Origin: Candidatus Marimicrobium litorale
GTDB taxonomy: Bacteria > Pseudomonadota > Gammaproteobacteria > Pseudomonadales > Halieaceae
Length of the DNA: 64,000 bases
Direction: 5' to 3'
Assembly (NCBI RefSeq): GCF_026262645.1
Contig: NZ_SHNO01000002.1
Span: forward strand, 62,001 to 126,000
Of the stretch, positions 46,427 to 56,118 are shown piece after piece; the first letter of the stretch is position 1; every line of letters starts with the position of its first letter. The notes under the pieces were generated by a model, which had not been told where the DNA came from, made no database searches, and saw only the letters and a program-made list of their open reading frames with translations. A program made the position numbers and the translations under genes.

Positions 46427-48376
46427 TCAACCGCGCGGTGCTTCCACCCTGCCGCGAAGGCCGACCGTGGATACCGAAGTGATGTCGTAAGTCTGCATGG
46501 CGTCCCTGACTTTTCGCGTAATATTTTCGCTGTTAAGCCCGGTCCAGTCTAATTGGTCCGTGTGGGTCCCGTGCTCTATGAAGGTATCCGGCAGCCCCAG
46601 ATTGAGCGTCGGAGTTTTAATGCCCTTGGCCGACAGCAGTTCATTGACCGCGCTTCCGGCGCCACCTGCGATGGCATTTTCCTCCAGAGTAACCAGGAGC
46701 GCGTACCGTGCTGTCATTGCCAGTATCAGCGCTTCGTCCATCGGCTTTACCCAGCGCATGTCCACAACGGCAATATTCAATTCGTTGGCGGTGATTATTG
46801 CCTGGTCCAGTAGCGTGCCGAAGTTCAGAATGGCGACCTGTTCGCCGTCACGTATTGGCTTTGCCTTACCGATGTCCAGTTGTTGCATGGTTTCCGCAAT
46901 CTCTGCTCCGGGGCCGGTGCCCCGCGGATAGCGCACGGCGGCGGGGCCAGGATGCTGGTAGGCGGTGTAGAGCATTTGTCGGCATTCGTTTTCGTTGGAG
47001 GGCGCACCAATAACAATATTGGGGATACAGCGCAGATAGCTCAGATCAAACGCACCGTGATGTGTTGGACCGTCCTGACCAACCAGTCCTGCCCGGTCGA
47101 TGCCGAATGTGACATCGAGGTTCTGCAGTGCGATGTCGTGAATCAACTGGTCATAGCCGCGTTGCAAAAAGGTCGAGTAGATCGCCACCACGGGCTTTAG
47201 GCCGTCGCACGCCATGCCCGCAGCCAGTGTTAAGGCATGCTGTTCTGCGATTGCTACGTCGTAGTAGCGTTCGGGAAAGCGCTCGGCGAACTCAACCATG
47301 CCTGAACCCTCGCACATGGCGGGAGTAATGCCCGCGAGGCGGTTGTCACGCTCGGCCATGTCGCACAGCCATTGCCCGAAGACGGCCTGGTATTTGGGTC
47401 TTGCAGGTAATGCCGGTGTTGCCGCCGGTTGTGGTCCCTTCGGTTTCGCTTCTATCTTGTTGATTGCATGATAGCCAACGGGGTCGAGTTCGGCGGGCTC
47501 AAAGCCTTTACCCTTCATGGTGCGGATGTGCAGAAACTGCGGCCCATCAAGTTCTTTCATGTTTTCCAGGGTTTGCACCAAGCCAGGTAGGTCGTGTCCG
47601 TCCAGCGGGCCAATATAATGAAAGCCCAGTTCCTCGAAGAGAGTGCCGGGGGCGACCATACCCTTCATGTGTTCCTCGGTGCGCTTGGCCAGTTCCCAGG
47701 CAGGACGTATTTTTTCCAGCAGCTTCTTGGAGCCTTCGCGCATACTGATATAAAATTTACTGGCCCAGATTTTGGCGAAGTAGGTTGCCAGCCCGCCCGT
47801 GTTGTGACCGATAGACATCTGGTTGTCATTGAGAACGACGAGCATGTTCGGCCGCTCGTGTCCGGCGTGAGCAAGAGCTTCAATGGCCATGCCGCCGGTG
47901 ATCGCTCCATCGCCAATTACCGCGATAATCTTGCGCTGTATTTCCTGTTGCTTGGCCGCTAGCGCCATGCCCATGGCTGCCGAGATGCTGGTCGATGAAT
48001 GACCGACGCCGAAGGTATCGTGGTCGCTCTCCGAGCGTTTCGGAAAGCCAGCCAGCCCCTCCGCCTGACGCATTGTGTGCATCAGGTCTTTACGTCCGGT
48101 GAGAATTTTGTGGGGATAAGTCTGGTGTCCCACATCCCATACAATGCGATCGTGTGGGGTGTTGTAGACATGGTGCAATGCAACGGTCAGTTCAACGACG
48201 CCGAGGCCTGCGCCGAAATGGCCTCCGGTTTGACCCACACTGTACAGCAGGTAGGCGCGCAGCTCGTCGGCCAACTGCACCAATTCATCGGACTGCAGCG
48301 CTTGCACGGATAAACCCTGCTCGATCCTGTTCAGGAGCGGCGTTGCAGGTGGAGTGATGGGTAGTTCAGAAAACAT
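46427..48376 (-). CDS. dxs: 1-deoxy-D-xylulose-5-phosphate synthase
   Basis: A 649-residue thiamine-diphosphate enzyme, first step of the MEP isoprenoid pathway. [10 protein letters not shown], the TPP motif [14 protein letters not shown] at 155 onward, and the transketolase-like [15 protein letters not shown] and [18 protein letters not shown] segments are clear; it ends with the [10 protein letters not shown] region. It provides substrate for ispA, encoded 9 kb away across the polysaccharide island on the same strand. Confidence 0.96.
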   Translation of the reverse strand: MFSELPITPPATPLLNRIEQGLSVQALQSDELVQLADELRAYLLYSVGQTGGHFGAGLGVVELTVALHHVYNTPHDRIVWDVGHQTYPHKILTGRKDLMHTMRQAEGLAGFPKRSESDHDTFGVGHSSTSISAAMGMALAAKQQEIQRKIIAVIGDGAITGGMAIEALAHAGHERPNMLVVLNDNQMSIGHNTGGLATYFAKIWASKFYISMREGSKKLLEKIRPAWELAKRTEEHMKGMVAPGTLFEELGFHYIGPLDGHDLPGLVQTLENMKELDGPQFLHIRTMKGKGFEPAELDPVGYHAINKIEAKPKGPQPAATPALPARPKYQAVFGQWLCDMAERDNRLAGITPAMCEGSGMVEFAERFPERYYDVAIAEQHALTLAAGMACDGLKPVVAIYSTFLQRGYDQLIHDIALQNLDVTFGIDRAGLVGQDGPTHHGAFDLSYLRCIPNIVIGAPSNENECRQMLYTAYQHPGPAAVRYPRGTGPGAEIAETMQQLDIGKAKPIRDGEQVAILNFGTLLDQAIITANELNIAVVDMRWVKPMDEALILAMTARYALLVTLEENAIAGGAGSAVNELLSAKGIKTPTLNLGLPDTFIEHGTHTDQLDWTGLNSENITRKVRDAMQTYDITSVSTVGLRGRVEAPRG

Positions 48377-48741
48377 TATGCTGATTCTACCGTAAATTAG
48401 CTCAAAAGTAGTGTCTTTGCAGGTTCCTGAGTCCAGATGCCCGGTGGGGTTCTGCCACTTTTCGGGTGCTGCGCAGTGCGCCAGAGGAGCGTAAACACTG
48501 GCCGTTGTTGAGGTTTATGCGACACCCGTGGAGGGTGGCTTTGCGGGGCCTGCCGCCGGTGGACTGCGGTCAGTGCTGCGTCGGCCCCGCTTTTCGGCGC
48601 CGGTCGACCATCGGCGCAGCATTCCTGTGGAGGTTGCTGACAGTGATAGGCCGAAGCGACGCGCGCGCTGACGCCTGTCATAGCGCCTGCTGGGTTTAAA
48701 CGGGTTGGGCCACGCCACCCGCTATGTCGATGATGCGCGTG
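48377..48741. other. 365-base gap between hslR and dxs without recognised gene
   Basis: No recognisable protein, RNA gene or clear terminator was seen. Two leftward open frames overlap here (to 48718), but they have no family features. The dxs promoter is presumably included. Confidence 0.45.
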
Positions 48742-49146
48742 TTACTCCTGCGCCTCCTTAAATGAGTGAATCTGTCGCCGTTGTTTCTTGGTGGGTCGCT
48801 GCGGTGGACGGTCGAGCATGCCGCCTGCCGCCTTGCGTGCCTTGGCTTCTGCCTCTCTTTTCTCGATGCTCTGCGGCGTTTCCTCGTAAAGCCGTTGCGC
48901 GTCCGCTGCGCCCCGTCTCTGGTCGCTCAGCTCGCGAACCACGACAATTTTTTCATCCCACCCCTGACGTATTTTCAAGGTGCAGCCTATCGTCACTTCA
49001 CGGGACACCTTGACTCGCTGACCGTCCATCTGCACCTTGCCACCGTCGATAGCCGCTTTGGCCAGACTGCGCGATTTGAAAAAACGCGCCGCCCAGAGCC
49101 ATTTGTCGAGTCTGACCTTGTGCTGTGATTCGTGGGATGCGGTCAT
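48742..49146 (-). CDS. hslR: Heat shock protein 15 (S4-domain RNA-binding protein)
   Basis: A 134-residue Hsp15 with the S4 RNA-binding domain at the N-terminus (VRLDKWLWAARFFKSRSLAK and KVQMDGQRVK) and a basic C-terminal tail. In E. coli it binds free 50S subunits with nascent peptidyl-tRNA. It overlaps the HAD hydrolase gene by four bases. Confidence 0.93.
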   Translation of the reverse strand: MTASHESQHKVRLDKWLWAARFFKSRSLAKAAIDGGKVQMDGQRVKVSREVTIGCTLKIRQGWDEKIVVVRELSDQRRGAADAQRLYEETPQSIEKREAEAKARKAAGGMLDRPPQRPTKKQRRQIHSFKEAQE

Positions 49147-49808
49147 GGGTTGGATTCGTCGGGCATAATTTCGTCAAAATGGTGGATGCCCCGGAAGCGG
49201 GTGTCAATGCGCTTCTGGCGGCGGCTGTCCGGTTGCAGGAGTGTCAGCAAATGGGCAATCCCGTAATGCTGAGCGCTGGCCAGTACCTGCTCCGTATCGT
49301 CAATGAGCAATGTTCTCGCTGGGTCAAAGGGGTGCAGCGACTGCAAGCGGTGCCAGAACTGTTGGTCTTCCTTGGGGGCCTGCAGGTCGTGGGAGATTAC
49401 CATCCTGTCGAACCACCGACGGATGTCGACGTTGTCCATCTTGATGTCCAGTGTCTGGCGATGAGCATTGGTCACCATCACAACATCCCGCTCGCTGCGG
49501 TGCAGGCGGGTCAGAAACTCTACCGCGAATGGACGGATACTGATCATGTGCTGCACTTCGCGTTTTAGTCCTGCGATATCGATATCCAGTCGTTGCGACC
49601 AGTGATCCAGGCAATACCATTCGAGGCTGCCCTGCTTTGCGCTGAATTGTCCATGCAGATGCCTGCTCGACTCTGTTGCGGAAATACCCTTGCGCTGGGC
49701 GTAGACGTCGGGCAAGTACTCCGTCCAGAAATAATTATCAAAGTGCAGGTCCAGCAGGGTGCCGTCCATGTCCAGCAGGACGGTGTCGATGTCATTCCAG
49801 TTGATCAT
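49143..49808 (-). CDS. HAD-family hydrolase (YrfG-like GMP/IMP nucleotidase)
   Basis: A 221-residue HAD-superfamily hydrolase: motif I DTVLLDMDGTLLDLHFDN (nucleophile and acid Asp), motif II VVMVTNAH, motif III lysine in LQAPKEDQQFW, and TLLIDDTEQVL (motif IV). The YLPDVYA..., LHRSERDVVMVTNAHRQTL and hslR neighbour resemble E. coli yrfG-hslR, a 5'-nucleotidase on purine monophosphates. Substrate assignment is by synteny and similarity. Confidence 0.88.
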   Translation of the reverse strand: MINWNDIDTVLLDMDGTLLDLHFDNYFWTEYLPDVYAQRKGISATESSRHLHGQFSAKQGSLEWYCLDHWSQRLDIDIAGLKREVQHMISIRPFAVEFLTRLHRSERDVVMVTNAHRQTLDIKMDNVDIRRWFDRMVISHDLQAPKEDQQFWHRLQSLHPFDPARTLLIDDTEQVLASAQHYGIAHLLTLLQPDSRRQKRIDTRFRGIHHFDEIMPDESNP

Positions 49809-49918
49809 GCGTAATTTGGCGCGCTCTGGACCATGGCGGTTGTTATATTTGATTATGCCTCGATTCGCGTTGGCGTGCAGGGATGGGTTTGGGGTCGGTC
49901 AGTGCTATATTGTGGCGC

Positions 49919-50788
49919 ATGGTGATAAAGGCTGATAGACAAGACCTACGGGGGCAGGTGCCGGCGTTGCTGGCGCTTTGTCAACGTGCCGGGGCGGCGA
50001 TCTGCGAGCACTACGCCCACCCCTCCGCCGGGGAGTTTGAGTCGAAGGGTGATGATTCGCCACTCACTCGGGCTGATCTCGCTTCGCATGCCATCCTCAG
50101 TGAGGGCCTTGGCGCGATGGATGAATCGCTGCCCCTGCTCTCGGAGGAATCTACACCCGGAGAAATAGCCGGCAGGCAGCAATGGCCGCGCTATTGGCTC
50201 GTGGATCCGCTTGACGGCACCAAGGAGTTTCTTGGCCGCACCGGTGAATTCACTATCAACGTCGCCCTTATTGAGAATCATTGTCCCGTGCTGGGCGTGC
50301 TGTATCGTCCCCTCGATGATCTTGCCTACGTCGGTATCCCGGGCCAATCGGCGAAACGCTACCATCTGATCGAAGGAGAGGGCTGGACTGACTCCCCCTT
50401 GGCGACTCGCCCATTGTCGGACTCACATGAGCTGTTAGTACTGGCGAGTCAACGCCACCGAGACGACCGGTTGCTGTCCTGCTTGGAGTGGCTGGAGTCG
50501 AGCTGGGGGCCTGTGGCGCGAGGCAATATGGGCAGCGCGCTGAAGTTTTGTGTTATGGCTGAGGGAGAGGGAGATTTTTATCCCCGCTTTGCTCCGTGTT
50601 GCGAATGGGATACCGCCGCCGGTCATGCGATTCTGGAAGCCGCTGGCGGTGCTTTGCTCGGGCTTGATGGCAAGCCGTTGCGCTATAACATGGGTGAATC
50701 CTTGTACAGCCCACCCTTTTATGCGGTGGCGGACGCCGCGCACCCGCTGTGGCATGCGCTGTTGGATGCTCCATTCAATTCGCATTAG
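49919..50788 (+). CDS. cysQ: 3'(2'),5'-bisphosphate nucleotidase CysQ
   Basis: A 289-residue inositol-monophosphatase-fold enzyme that removes 3'-phosphate from PAP, recycling the by-product of sulfate assimilation. The metal sites are SKGDDSPLTRAD, LLSEEST, WLVDPLDGTKEF and CEWDTAAGHAILEAAGG. The start is uncertain: ATG 49919 aligns with E. coli CysQ; an upstream ATG at 49883 lies right next to its purine run and is less likely. Confidence 0.93.
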   Translation: MVIKADRQDLRGQVPALLALCQRAGAAICEHYAHPSAGEFESKGDDSPLTRADLASHAILSEGLGAMDESLPLLSEESTPGEIAGRQQWPRYWLVDPLDGTKEFLGRTGEFTINVALIENHCPVLGVLYRPLDDLAYVGIPGQSAKRYHLIEGEGWTDSPLATRPLSDSHELLVLASQRHRDDRLLSCLEWLESSWGPVARGNMGSALKFCVMAEGEGDFYPRFAPCCEWDTAAGHAILEAAGGALLGLDGKPLRYNMGESLYSPPFYAVADAAHPLWHALLDAPFNSH

Positions 50789-50877
50789 TGAGAGAACGTC
50801 AAGGTTGTCACTGTAATCCAACAGGGTATAGAGTGGGCGATTGAGTCCATCACGAGCCTGGTAATCGCCGCCATCCA

Positions 50878-51123
50878 ATGACTGAGCCACCCGAAAGCGC
50901 TGACGAAACAGAAGAAAACGCGGCCAATGACGCGCTTACACCGGCCATGCAGCTGCTTGAGCTACAAAAACAGCACCGTTTGCTGGATGACAAGATTGCT
51001 GAATTACACAGTTTCCCCTACCAGAACCAGGTGTTATTGCAGCGTCTGAAGAAAGAAAAACTCCGCCTGAAAGATAGGATCATGCGGCTCAAGGACGACA
51101 TGATTCCTGATCTCAATGCCTGA
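50878..51123 (+). CDS. DUF465 (YdcH-like) small coiled-coil protein
   Basis: An 81-residue charged helical protein. An acidic N-terminal tail is followed by a DUF465-type segment: LLELQKQHRLLDDKIAELH and LLQRLKKEKLRLKDRIMRLKDD. The family is widespread in proteobacteria and of unknown function. It lies 89 bases after cysQ on the same strand. Confidence 0.8.
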   Translation: MTEPPESADETEENAANDALTPAMQLLELQKQHRLLDDKIAELHSFPYQNQVLLQRLKKEKLRLKDRIMRLKDDMIPDLNA

Positions 51124-51159
51124 GGCATCCCTTCCCGGGGGCATGTGCCTCTTCCACCC

Positions 51160-51636
51160 CTAGCTGTTTTCCAGCGCCAGTAACAGGGTTTTTGCCTCCA
51201 GTCCGCCGACGAAACCGGTCAGACTGCCGTCGCTACCGACGACTCGGTGACAGGGCACAACAATCGGCAAAGGGTTGCGGCGACAAGCAGCACCGACTGC
51301 ACGTATGGCAGTCGGCTTGCCAATGTCCCTGGCGATGTCCCGGTAACTGCGAGTTTCGCCGTAGGGAATGCGTTGCAGGGACTGCCATACAGATCGCTGA
51401 AATGCAGTGCCCGTTGTTGCCAGGTCGAGCGAGAATAACGCCCGTTGAGCGGCAAAATACTCGGTGAGTTGAGTCGCGCAATGCTGCAGCAGTTCGGACG
51501 ATGTATCTGTACCTGTACCTGTACCTGTACCTGACGCGCGCTGGTGTTGCGATTCAAATTCAATACGCAGAAGTTGCGTGCCGCTGGCAATCAGTCGCAA
51601 CTCGCCCACGGGTGTTGTCAGGTGCCGCGTATTCAT
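51160..51636 (-). CDS. Methylated-DNA-protein-cysteine methyltransferase (Ogt type)
   Basis: A 158-residue O6-alkylguanine-DNA alkyltransferase with the active-site PIVVPCHRVVGSDGSLTGF, FQRSVWQSLQRIPYGETRSY and GAACRRNP segments. It repairs alkylated guanine by transferring the group to its own cysteine in a one-time reaction. The N-terminal region contains a Gly-Thr tract encoded by a hexanucleotide repeat (see repeat entry). Confidence 0.93.
   Translation of the reverse strand: MNTRHLTTPVGELRLIASGTQLLRIEFESQHQRASGTGTGTGTDTSSELLQHCATQLTEYFAAQRALFSLDLATTGTAFQRSVWQSLQRIPYGETRSYRDIARDIGKPTAIRAVGAACRRNPLPIVVPCHRVVGSDGSLTGFVGGLEAKTLLLALENS
51504..51533 (+). repeat. In-frame hexanucleotide tandem repeat in the ogt-like gene
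   Basis: Four to five units of TGTACC-type sequence (with one ATCTGT variant at the left edge) encode an alternating Gly-Thr run near residue 35 of the alkyltransferase. Because the unit is six bases, length changes by slippage would add or remove Gly-Thr pairs without a frameshift. Confidence 0.85.
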
Positions 51637-51932
51637 GGATGGACGCTCCTACAGAGCGGTGAGTTGAAGTCGCTGCGCCCCACGCGTCGGCCTGTTGGGG
51701 TTTCACCTCGATGAATGTACGCTCAATATAACGCCGACATTGGATCATAACCAGCCGGGAGTACTGCTGTAAATCGAGTAGCAGGTGCTGCTTTTTGTAC
51801 CCCTGACGGGTTAGAATACAGCCCCAGAGAGTAACCCGGATTGGCTATCCTGCCGGGCGGTGTTAGAAAAGGCGCGGCGCAGCAAATACCTGCGGTGTGC
51901 GACCCAGAGGCTTGAGGCCGGGGCCCGATTCC

Positions 51933-53171
51933 ATGAATTATGTTGTTTACGCTATCCCGTTTTTCTTGCTGGCAATTCTCCTTGAATTGGCTTTTGGCCT
52001 GGCGAAGCGGCGCAACACGTACCGACTGAATGACAGCGTCAGTAGCCTGCTCCTGGGCACGCTTAGCCAGGCGCGCCGGTTCGTGACACTGGGGGTGGGC
52101 GGCTATATCTATTACCTGTTTACCCAGCACTTCTCTCTGCCACTGATGGATGCCAGCCACTGGTTCACCTGGGTACTGGCTATGGTGGTGTACGATTTCT
52201 GCTACTATTGGCTGCACCGAATGGGGCACGAGCGCAGTATTCTTTGGGCGGCTCATGTCGCTCATCACCAAAGTGAGGACTATAACCTCAGCACGGCCCT
52301 GCGCCAGACCAGCACGGGTTTTCTGTTGGGCTGGGTCTTTTTCATTCCCATGTACGTTCTGGGTGTCCCTGCAGAAGTGGTGATTTCTGTAGGTTCCCTC
52401 AACCTCATTTACCAGTTCTGGGTGCACACTGAACATATTCCCAAGCTGGGGTGGTACGAATGGTTTTTTGTTACGCCATCGAATCACCGTGTGCATCATG
52501 CGCAGAATGATCGCTACATGGATCGCAACTACGGCGGATTGTTTATCCTCTGGGATCGACTGTTCGGTACTTTTCAGGAAGAGCTTGATGAGGAGCCCGT
52601 GGTGTTCGGCATTCGAGGTCCGCTGAAGAGCTTCAACCCGCTCAAGGCACTCACCCATATTTATAGCGATATGCTCAGAGATAGCTGGCGCACCGCTCAT
52701 TGGCGAGACAAGGTGAAAGTCTGGTTTGCGCGAACCGGCTGGCGTCCCGAGGATGTCTCTGTGTTGTACCCCCGAACGAAAGCAAACCTGGATCGATTCC
52801 AGCGCTATGATCCGCAGGTCCCGCGCCTCGTTTCGCTCTACGCGTTTTACCAGCTATTGGCCCTGTCCGCGGTGCTGGCATACTTGCAGTTCAATGACTT
52901 GTCCTATCGGGAAGGCGTGGCAGGCTGGGCCATATTGCTCGCTACCGCTGCAACCACGGCGATGTGGCTTGAAGCGCGCTCTGTTGCCCGTCTTATGAAA
53001 TGGGATCTACTGCGGCTGGGAGCCATTCTGCTATTGCTGGTGTGGCCCGTGGGTGGAGTACTGGAGCAGGGTCGCCTGCTCGCATTCGCTGTGTACGCGT
53101 TGGTAAGCTTTGTTTTTGTCGGCTTGATCGTGCACGAGCCCGGCGCAAGGAATCCCGCTCCGGCGAGTTAG
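51933..53171 (+). CDS. Sterol desaturase/fatty acid hydroxylase superfamily membrane protein
   Basis: A 412-residue membrane di-iron enzyme. The three histidine clusters HRMGHE, HVAHH and HRVHH are spaced as in the fatty-acid-hydroxylase superfamily. At least four hydrophobic stretches precede and surround them, with further membrane helices at the C-terminus. The ATG at 51933 is preferred over the upstream in-frame ATG. Substrate is not predictable; candidates are lipid hydroxylation or ether-lipid-cleaving (alkylglycerol monooxygenase-like) activity. It overlaps yaeQ by four bases at the ends. Confidence 0.85.
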   Translation: MNYVVYAIPFFLLAILLELAFGLAKRRNTYRLNDSVSSLLLGTLSQARRFVTLGVGGYIYYLFTQHFSLPLMDASHWFTWVLAMVVYDFCYYWLHRMGHERSILWAAHVAHHQSEDYNLSTALRQTSTGFLLGWVFFIPMYVLGVPAEVVISVGSLNLIYQFWVHTEHIPKLGWYEWFFVTPSNHRVHHAQNDRYMDRNYGGLFILWDRLFGTFQEELDEEPVVFGIRGPLKSFNPLKALTHIYSDMLRDSWRTAHWRDKVKVWFARTGWRPEDVSVLYPRTKANLDRFQRYDPQVPRLVSLYAFYQLLALSAVLAYLQFNDLSYREGVAGWAILLATAATTAMWLEARSVARLMKWDLLRLGAILLLLVWPVGGVLEQGRLLAFAVYALVSFVFVGLIVHEPGARNPAPAS

Positions 53172-53716
53172 TCAGCGTTTGTTTCGCCAAGTCGACGCGG
53201 TGTGACCGGCGCATTGGCGCTACCATTATCCAGGTACAGTGTGCCGCCGACGATGGTGACCCCAAGTTGCACTGTACGGTTTATCAGTGCCGCCGCCTGC
53301 CGGACTTCATCCCAGTCCATTTGCCAGGCCTGCAGGCGGGGGAGAGAGTCGATGGCTGCACCCTGCAAGCCCCACCATGTTGTTGCGCTTGCCCCGAATG
53401 CATACACGCTGACCCGTCGTGACTTCCCGCAGGCCTTGCGCAACCGGCCTGCTTCCGGTTGTCCTACCTCGATCCAGTGGTCGATTTCACCGCTGTTACT
53501 CTTTGCCCACACGTCGGGTTCCTCCTGTGTCGACAAGCCCTTGGTGAAGCTGAGTTCCGGCCCATAGTTCGAACAAAAAACCAGTAGCCGGGCGGTCATG
53601 CGTTCCAGACTTTCTGAAGGGTGCATGGCGAGTGTCAGCTTGAGTGACTCAAAGCAGTCACGGTCGCTGTCTGCCAGTTCGACCCGTACACGGTAAATTG
53701 TCGGTTTTAGCGCCAT
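53168..53716 (-). CDS. YaeQ family protein
   Basis: A 182-residue YaeQ, with the conserved ALKPTIYRVRVELADSDR start, FTKGLSTQEEPDVWAKS and the IDHWIEVGQP segment. The family has a PD-(D/E)XK-like nuclease fold; E. coli YaeQ's molecular function is unsettled. It converges with the sterol desaturase-type gene. Confidence 0.9.
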   Translation of the reverse strand: MALKPTIYRVRVELADSDRDCFESLKLTLAMHPSESLERMTARLLVFCSNYGPELSFTKGLSTQEEPDVWAKSNSGEIDHWIEVGQPEAGRLRKACGKSRRVSVYAFGASATTWWGLQGAAIDSLPRLQAWQMDWDEVRQAAALINRTVQLGVTIVGGTLYLDNGSANAPVTPRRLGETNAD

Positions 53717-53737
53717 GAGTGCCGTCCTTCCCGCGGA

Positions 53738-54091
53738 TTAGGTGGTGGCGTTATGGCGCGTACGCCATAGTTCCAGCGTGCTGAACACAATAATGCTCAA
53801 GTCCAGGGCGATACGCAGCATAGTGATATCTTCAGGGTGGGGCATGCGGTACGCGGTGCTGATTGCAGCGGCTGCGGGCACAATAGCCGCCAGGAACAGA
53901 GACAGACGGGACCGACCAAACAAGCCTATGGCAATCAGGAGATAGATTGCGCCCAGCAGAGCGTCTCCCACGGCTGCGCCGGATAAATCGCGTAGCCACA
54001 AAGCTGCAATTTGTCCCAGCCCTGACACGCTCGCGATCACCGCTGCGGCAATGCGTGCGGAAGAGGTCGATTTGCTATGGGGCGGGTTCAC
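53738..54091 (-). CDS. Small hypothetical membrane protein
   Basis: A 117-residue protein with an N-terminal polar lead and three to four hydrophobic helices (AAAVIASVSGLGQIAAL; AIYLLIAIGLF; LSLFLAAIVPAAAAI; LDLSIIVFSTLEL). I do not recognise a family. It is encoded directly after the carboxylase alpha subunit gene on the same strand (6-base gap), so it is likely co-expressed with leucine catabolism genes, but no role can be proposed. Confidence 0.55.
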   Translation of the reverse strand: MNPPHSKSTSSARIAAAVIASVSGLGQIAALWLRDLSGAAVGDALLGAIYLLIAIGLFGRSRLSLFLAAIVPAAAAISTAYRMPHPEDITMLRIALDLSIIVFSTLELWRTRHNATT

Positions 54092-54097
54092 GTGCCA

Positions 54098-56086
54098 TTA
54101 CTCCGCCTGAGCTGAGAATTCCAGCAGCATTGCGCCGCCGGCAACAAGATCACCCGCAGCGTAGTGAAAGCGCTCCACCACGCCAGCTGCTGGTGCGCGA
54201 ATGGTGTGTTCCATTTTCATAGCCTCCATGACCAGCAGGGGCATACCCTCGGTGACAGTGTCTCCGGCGGCGGCGAGCAGTGTGACAACCCTGCCATTCA
54301 TCGGCGCGGTGAGGCCTGTATCCTCTGCACGCTGCTGCTCTCCGGTGTCGGCGAGCACCTCTGTGAAGCGACAAGCGCCTCCGGCTAGATACAAGGTATA
54401 AACGCCGTCCGCGTGTGCCAATGTGCCCCGTACGCGGTGGCCTGCAGACGTAATGTGCAGTGTTTCTTCCTCAAGGGTCGCCGACATCATCACGGTGTCA
54501 CCTGCGACGGTGACCCGGTAGTGATCGCCCGACTGCTCGATGTCTGCGGGATAGCATTGCTCGTTCCACTTCAGTTCCAGACGGTGTGCGGCGGGCAGGT
54601 TCATTCGCCAGGCGTTGCGCTCCTGCCAGGGTGAGTAGGGATCGCTGGATGACGTGGTTTGGTGTCGGGATTTGTGCAGCAGCAAAGCCAGCGCAGCCGG
54701 GTGCAGTTGGCTGGCCTTGTCGGCTGCGCCAGTGCGAAAGACCAGCTCGTGCTCCTCTTCGATAAAGCGTGTGTGTGTGGGCCCCGCGAGAAATGCGCTA
54801 CAGGTTGCCAGGTTGTAAAGGAGCGGCAGGTTGCACACAGTGCCCTCGATACGGTACTGGGGAAGAACCCGACCCAGGCGGTGCAGTGCTTCTGCGCGAG
54901 TCTCTCCCCAGACCACCAGTTTCGCAATCAGTGGATCGTAGTACACACTGATCTCGTCTCCCTCTCGCACGCCGGTGTCGACGCGCACCACCGCCGACTC
55001 TGCCGGTGCTCTCAAGGTCTGCAGCACCCCCGTTGCGGGCAGGAAGTCCCGCTCCGGGTCTTCAGCATAAATGCGTGCTTCAAACGCGTGTCCACGCACC
55101 GCGATAGCCTGCTGTGAAAGCGGCAGGTCCTGTCCGGCCGCGACGCGCAGTTGCCATTCCACGAGGTCCAGACCGGTGATCATTTCTGTCACGGGGTGCT
55201 CGACCTGCAGACGCGTGTTCATTTCCATAAAGAAGAACCTGTTCTGGTTATCCAGCAGGAACTCCACGGTGCCAGCGCCCCGGTAATCGATAGCGCTGCC
55301 TGCCCTGACAGCGGCTTCGCCCATCGCCTTGCGCAGGTCCTCTGTCAATCCCGGCGCAGGGGCCTCCTCGATGACCTTCTGGTGGCGCCGCTGCAAGGAG
55401 CAATCCCGTTCAGCGAGATAAACGCCATGGCCTGCCTGATCGAAGAACACCTGTATTTCAACGTGGCGGGGGCCTGCGAGAAATTTTTCCACCAGCATAC
55501 GATCGTCGCCAAAGGCGGCCTGCGCCTCGCGCTTTGCCGCAGCCAATGCCTCGTCAAATTCAGCGGCGGTCGCCACGGTGCGCATCCCTTTACCACCGCC
55601 CCCGGCGGTCGCTTTCAGTAGCACCGGATAACCGATACGGCCGGCTTCCTCACACAGATGGCTCGGCGCCTGATCGTCACCGTGATAGCCCGGAATGAGG
55701 GGTACGCCGGCCTCTTCCATAATGCGCTTGGCCGCAGATTTGCTGCCCATAGAGGCGATGGCGCTGCTATGCGGGCCTATGAAAACGATGCCCTGCTCCT
55801 CGCAGGCTGCGGCAAAGCCGGCGTTTTCGGAAAGAAAGCCATAGCCAGGATGAATGGCTTCGGCGCCGCTGTTGCAGGCTGCCTCAATAATACGTTCACC
55901 CTGCAAATAGGAATCCTGTGCGGGCGCGGGCCCTATGTGAATGGCTTCATCGGCCAGCTCCACGTGCAGCGCATCACTGTCGGCATCGGAGTAAACCGCC
56001 ACCGTAGCGATACCGATGCGCCGGGCGGTGCGGATGACGCGGCAGGCAATTTCGCCGCGGTTAGCTATGAGTATTTTTTTAAACAT
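54098..56086 (-). CDS. liuD: Methylcrotonyl-CoA carboxylase, biotin-containing alpha subunit
   Basis: A 662-residue protein with biotin carboxylase (FKKILIANRGEIACRVIRTA; HPGYGFLSENAGFA; GGGGKGMR), central linker, and a C-terminal biotinyl domain with EAMKMEH; the target lysine lies near residue 623. The ATG at 56086 begins the canonical MFKKILIANRGE start. The partner carboxyltransferase is next door, which with isovaleryl-CoA dehydrogenase indicates methylcrotonyl-CoA rather than propionyl-CoA as substrate. Confidence 0.93.
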   Translation of the reverse strand: MFKKILIANRGEIACRVIRTARRIGIATVAVYSDADSDALHVELADEAIHIGPAPAQDSYLQGERIIEAACNSGAEAIHPGYGFLSENAGFAAACEEQGIVFIGPHSSAIASMGSKSAAKRIMEEAGVPLIPGYHGDDQAPSHLCEEAGRIGYPVLLKATAGGGGKGMRTVATAAEFDEALAAAKREAQAAFGDDRMLVEKFLAGPRHVEIQVFFDQAGHGVYLAERDCSLQRRHQKVIEEAPAPGLTEDLRKAMGEAAVRAGSAIDYRGAGTVEFLLDNQNRFFFMEMNTRLQVEHPVTEMITGLDLVEWQLRVAAGQDLPLSQQAIAVRGHAFEARIYAEDPERDFLPATGVLQTLRAPAESAVVRVDTGVREGDEISVYYDPLIAKLVVWGETRAEALHRLGRVLPQYRIEGTVCNLPLLYNLATCSAFLAGPTHTRFIEEEHELVFRTGAADKASQLHPAALALLLHKSRHQTTSSSDPYSPWQERNAWRMNLPAAHRLELKWNEQCYPADIEQSGDHYRVTVAGDTVMMSATLEEETLHITSAGHRVRGTLAHADGVYTLYLAGGACRFTEVLADTGEQQRAEDTGLTAPMNGRVVTLLAAAGDTVTEGMPLLVMEAMKMEHTIRAPAAGVVERFHYAAGDLVAGGAMLLEFSAQAE

Positions 56087-56118
56087 GTCGATTATCCTGC
56101 AACCGGTTGTAACTGCCG

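Noticed and set aside
51504-51533. CRISPR-like repeat
   Set aside because: It is a six-base coding microsatellite without spacers; no CRISPR array was found in the window.
51723-52700. Leftward 325-residue open frame antisense to the sterol desaturase-type gene
   Set aside because: The plus-strand protein has clear His-cluster motifs; the antisense frame has no family features.
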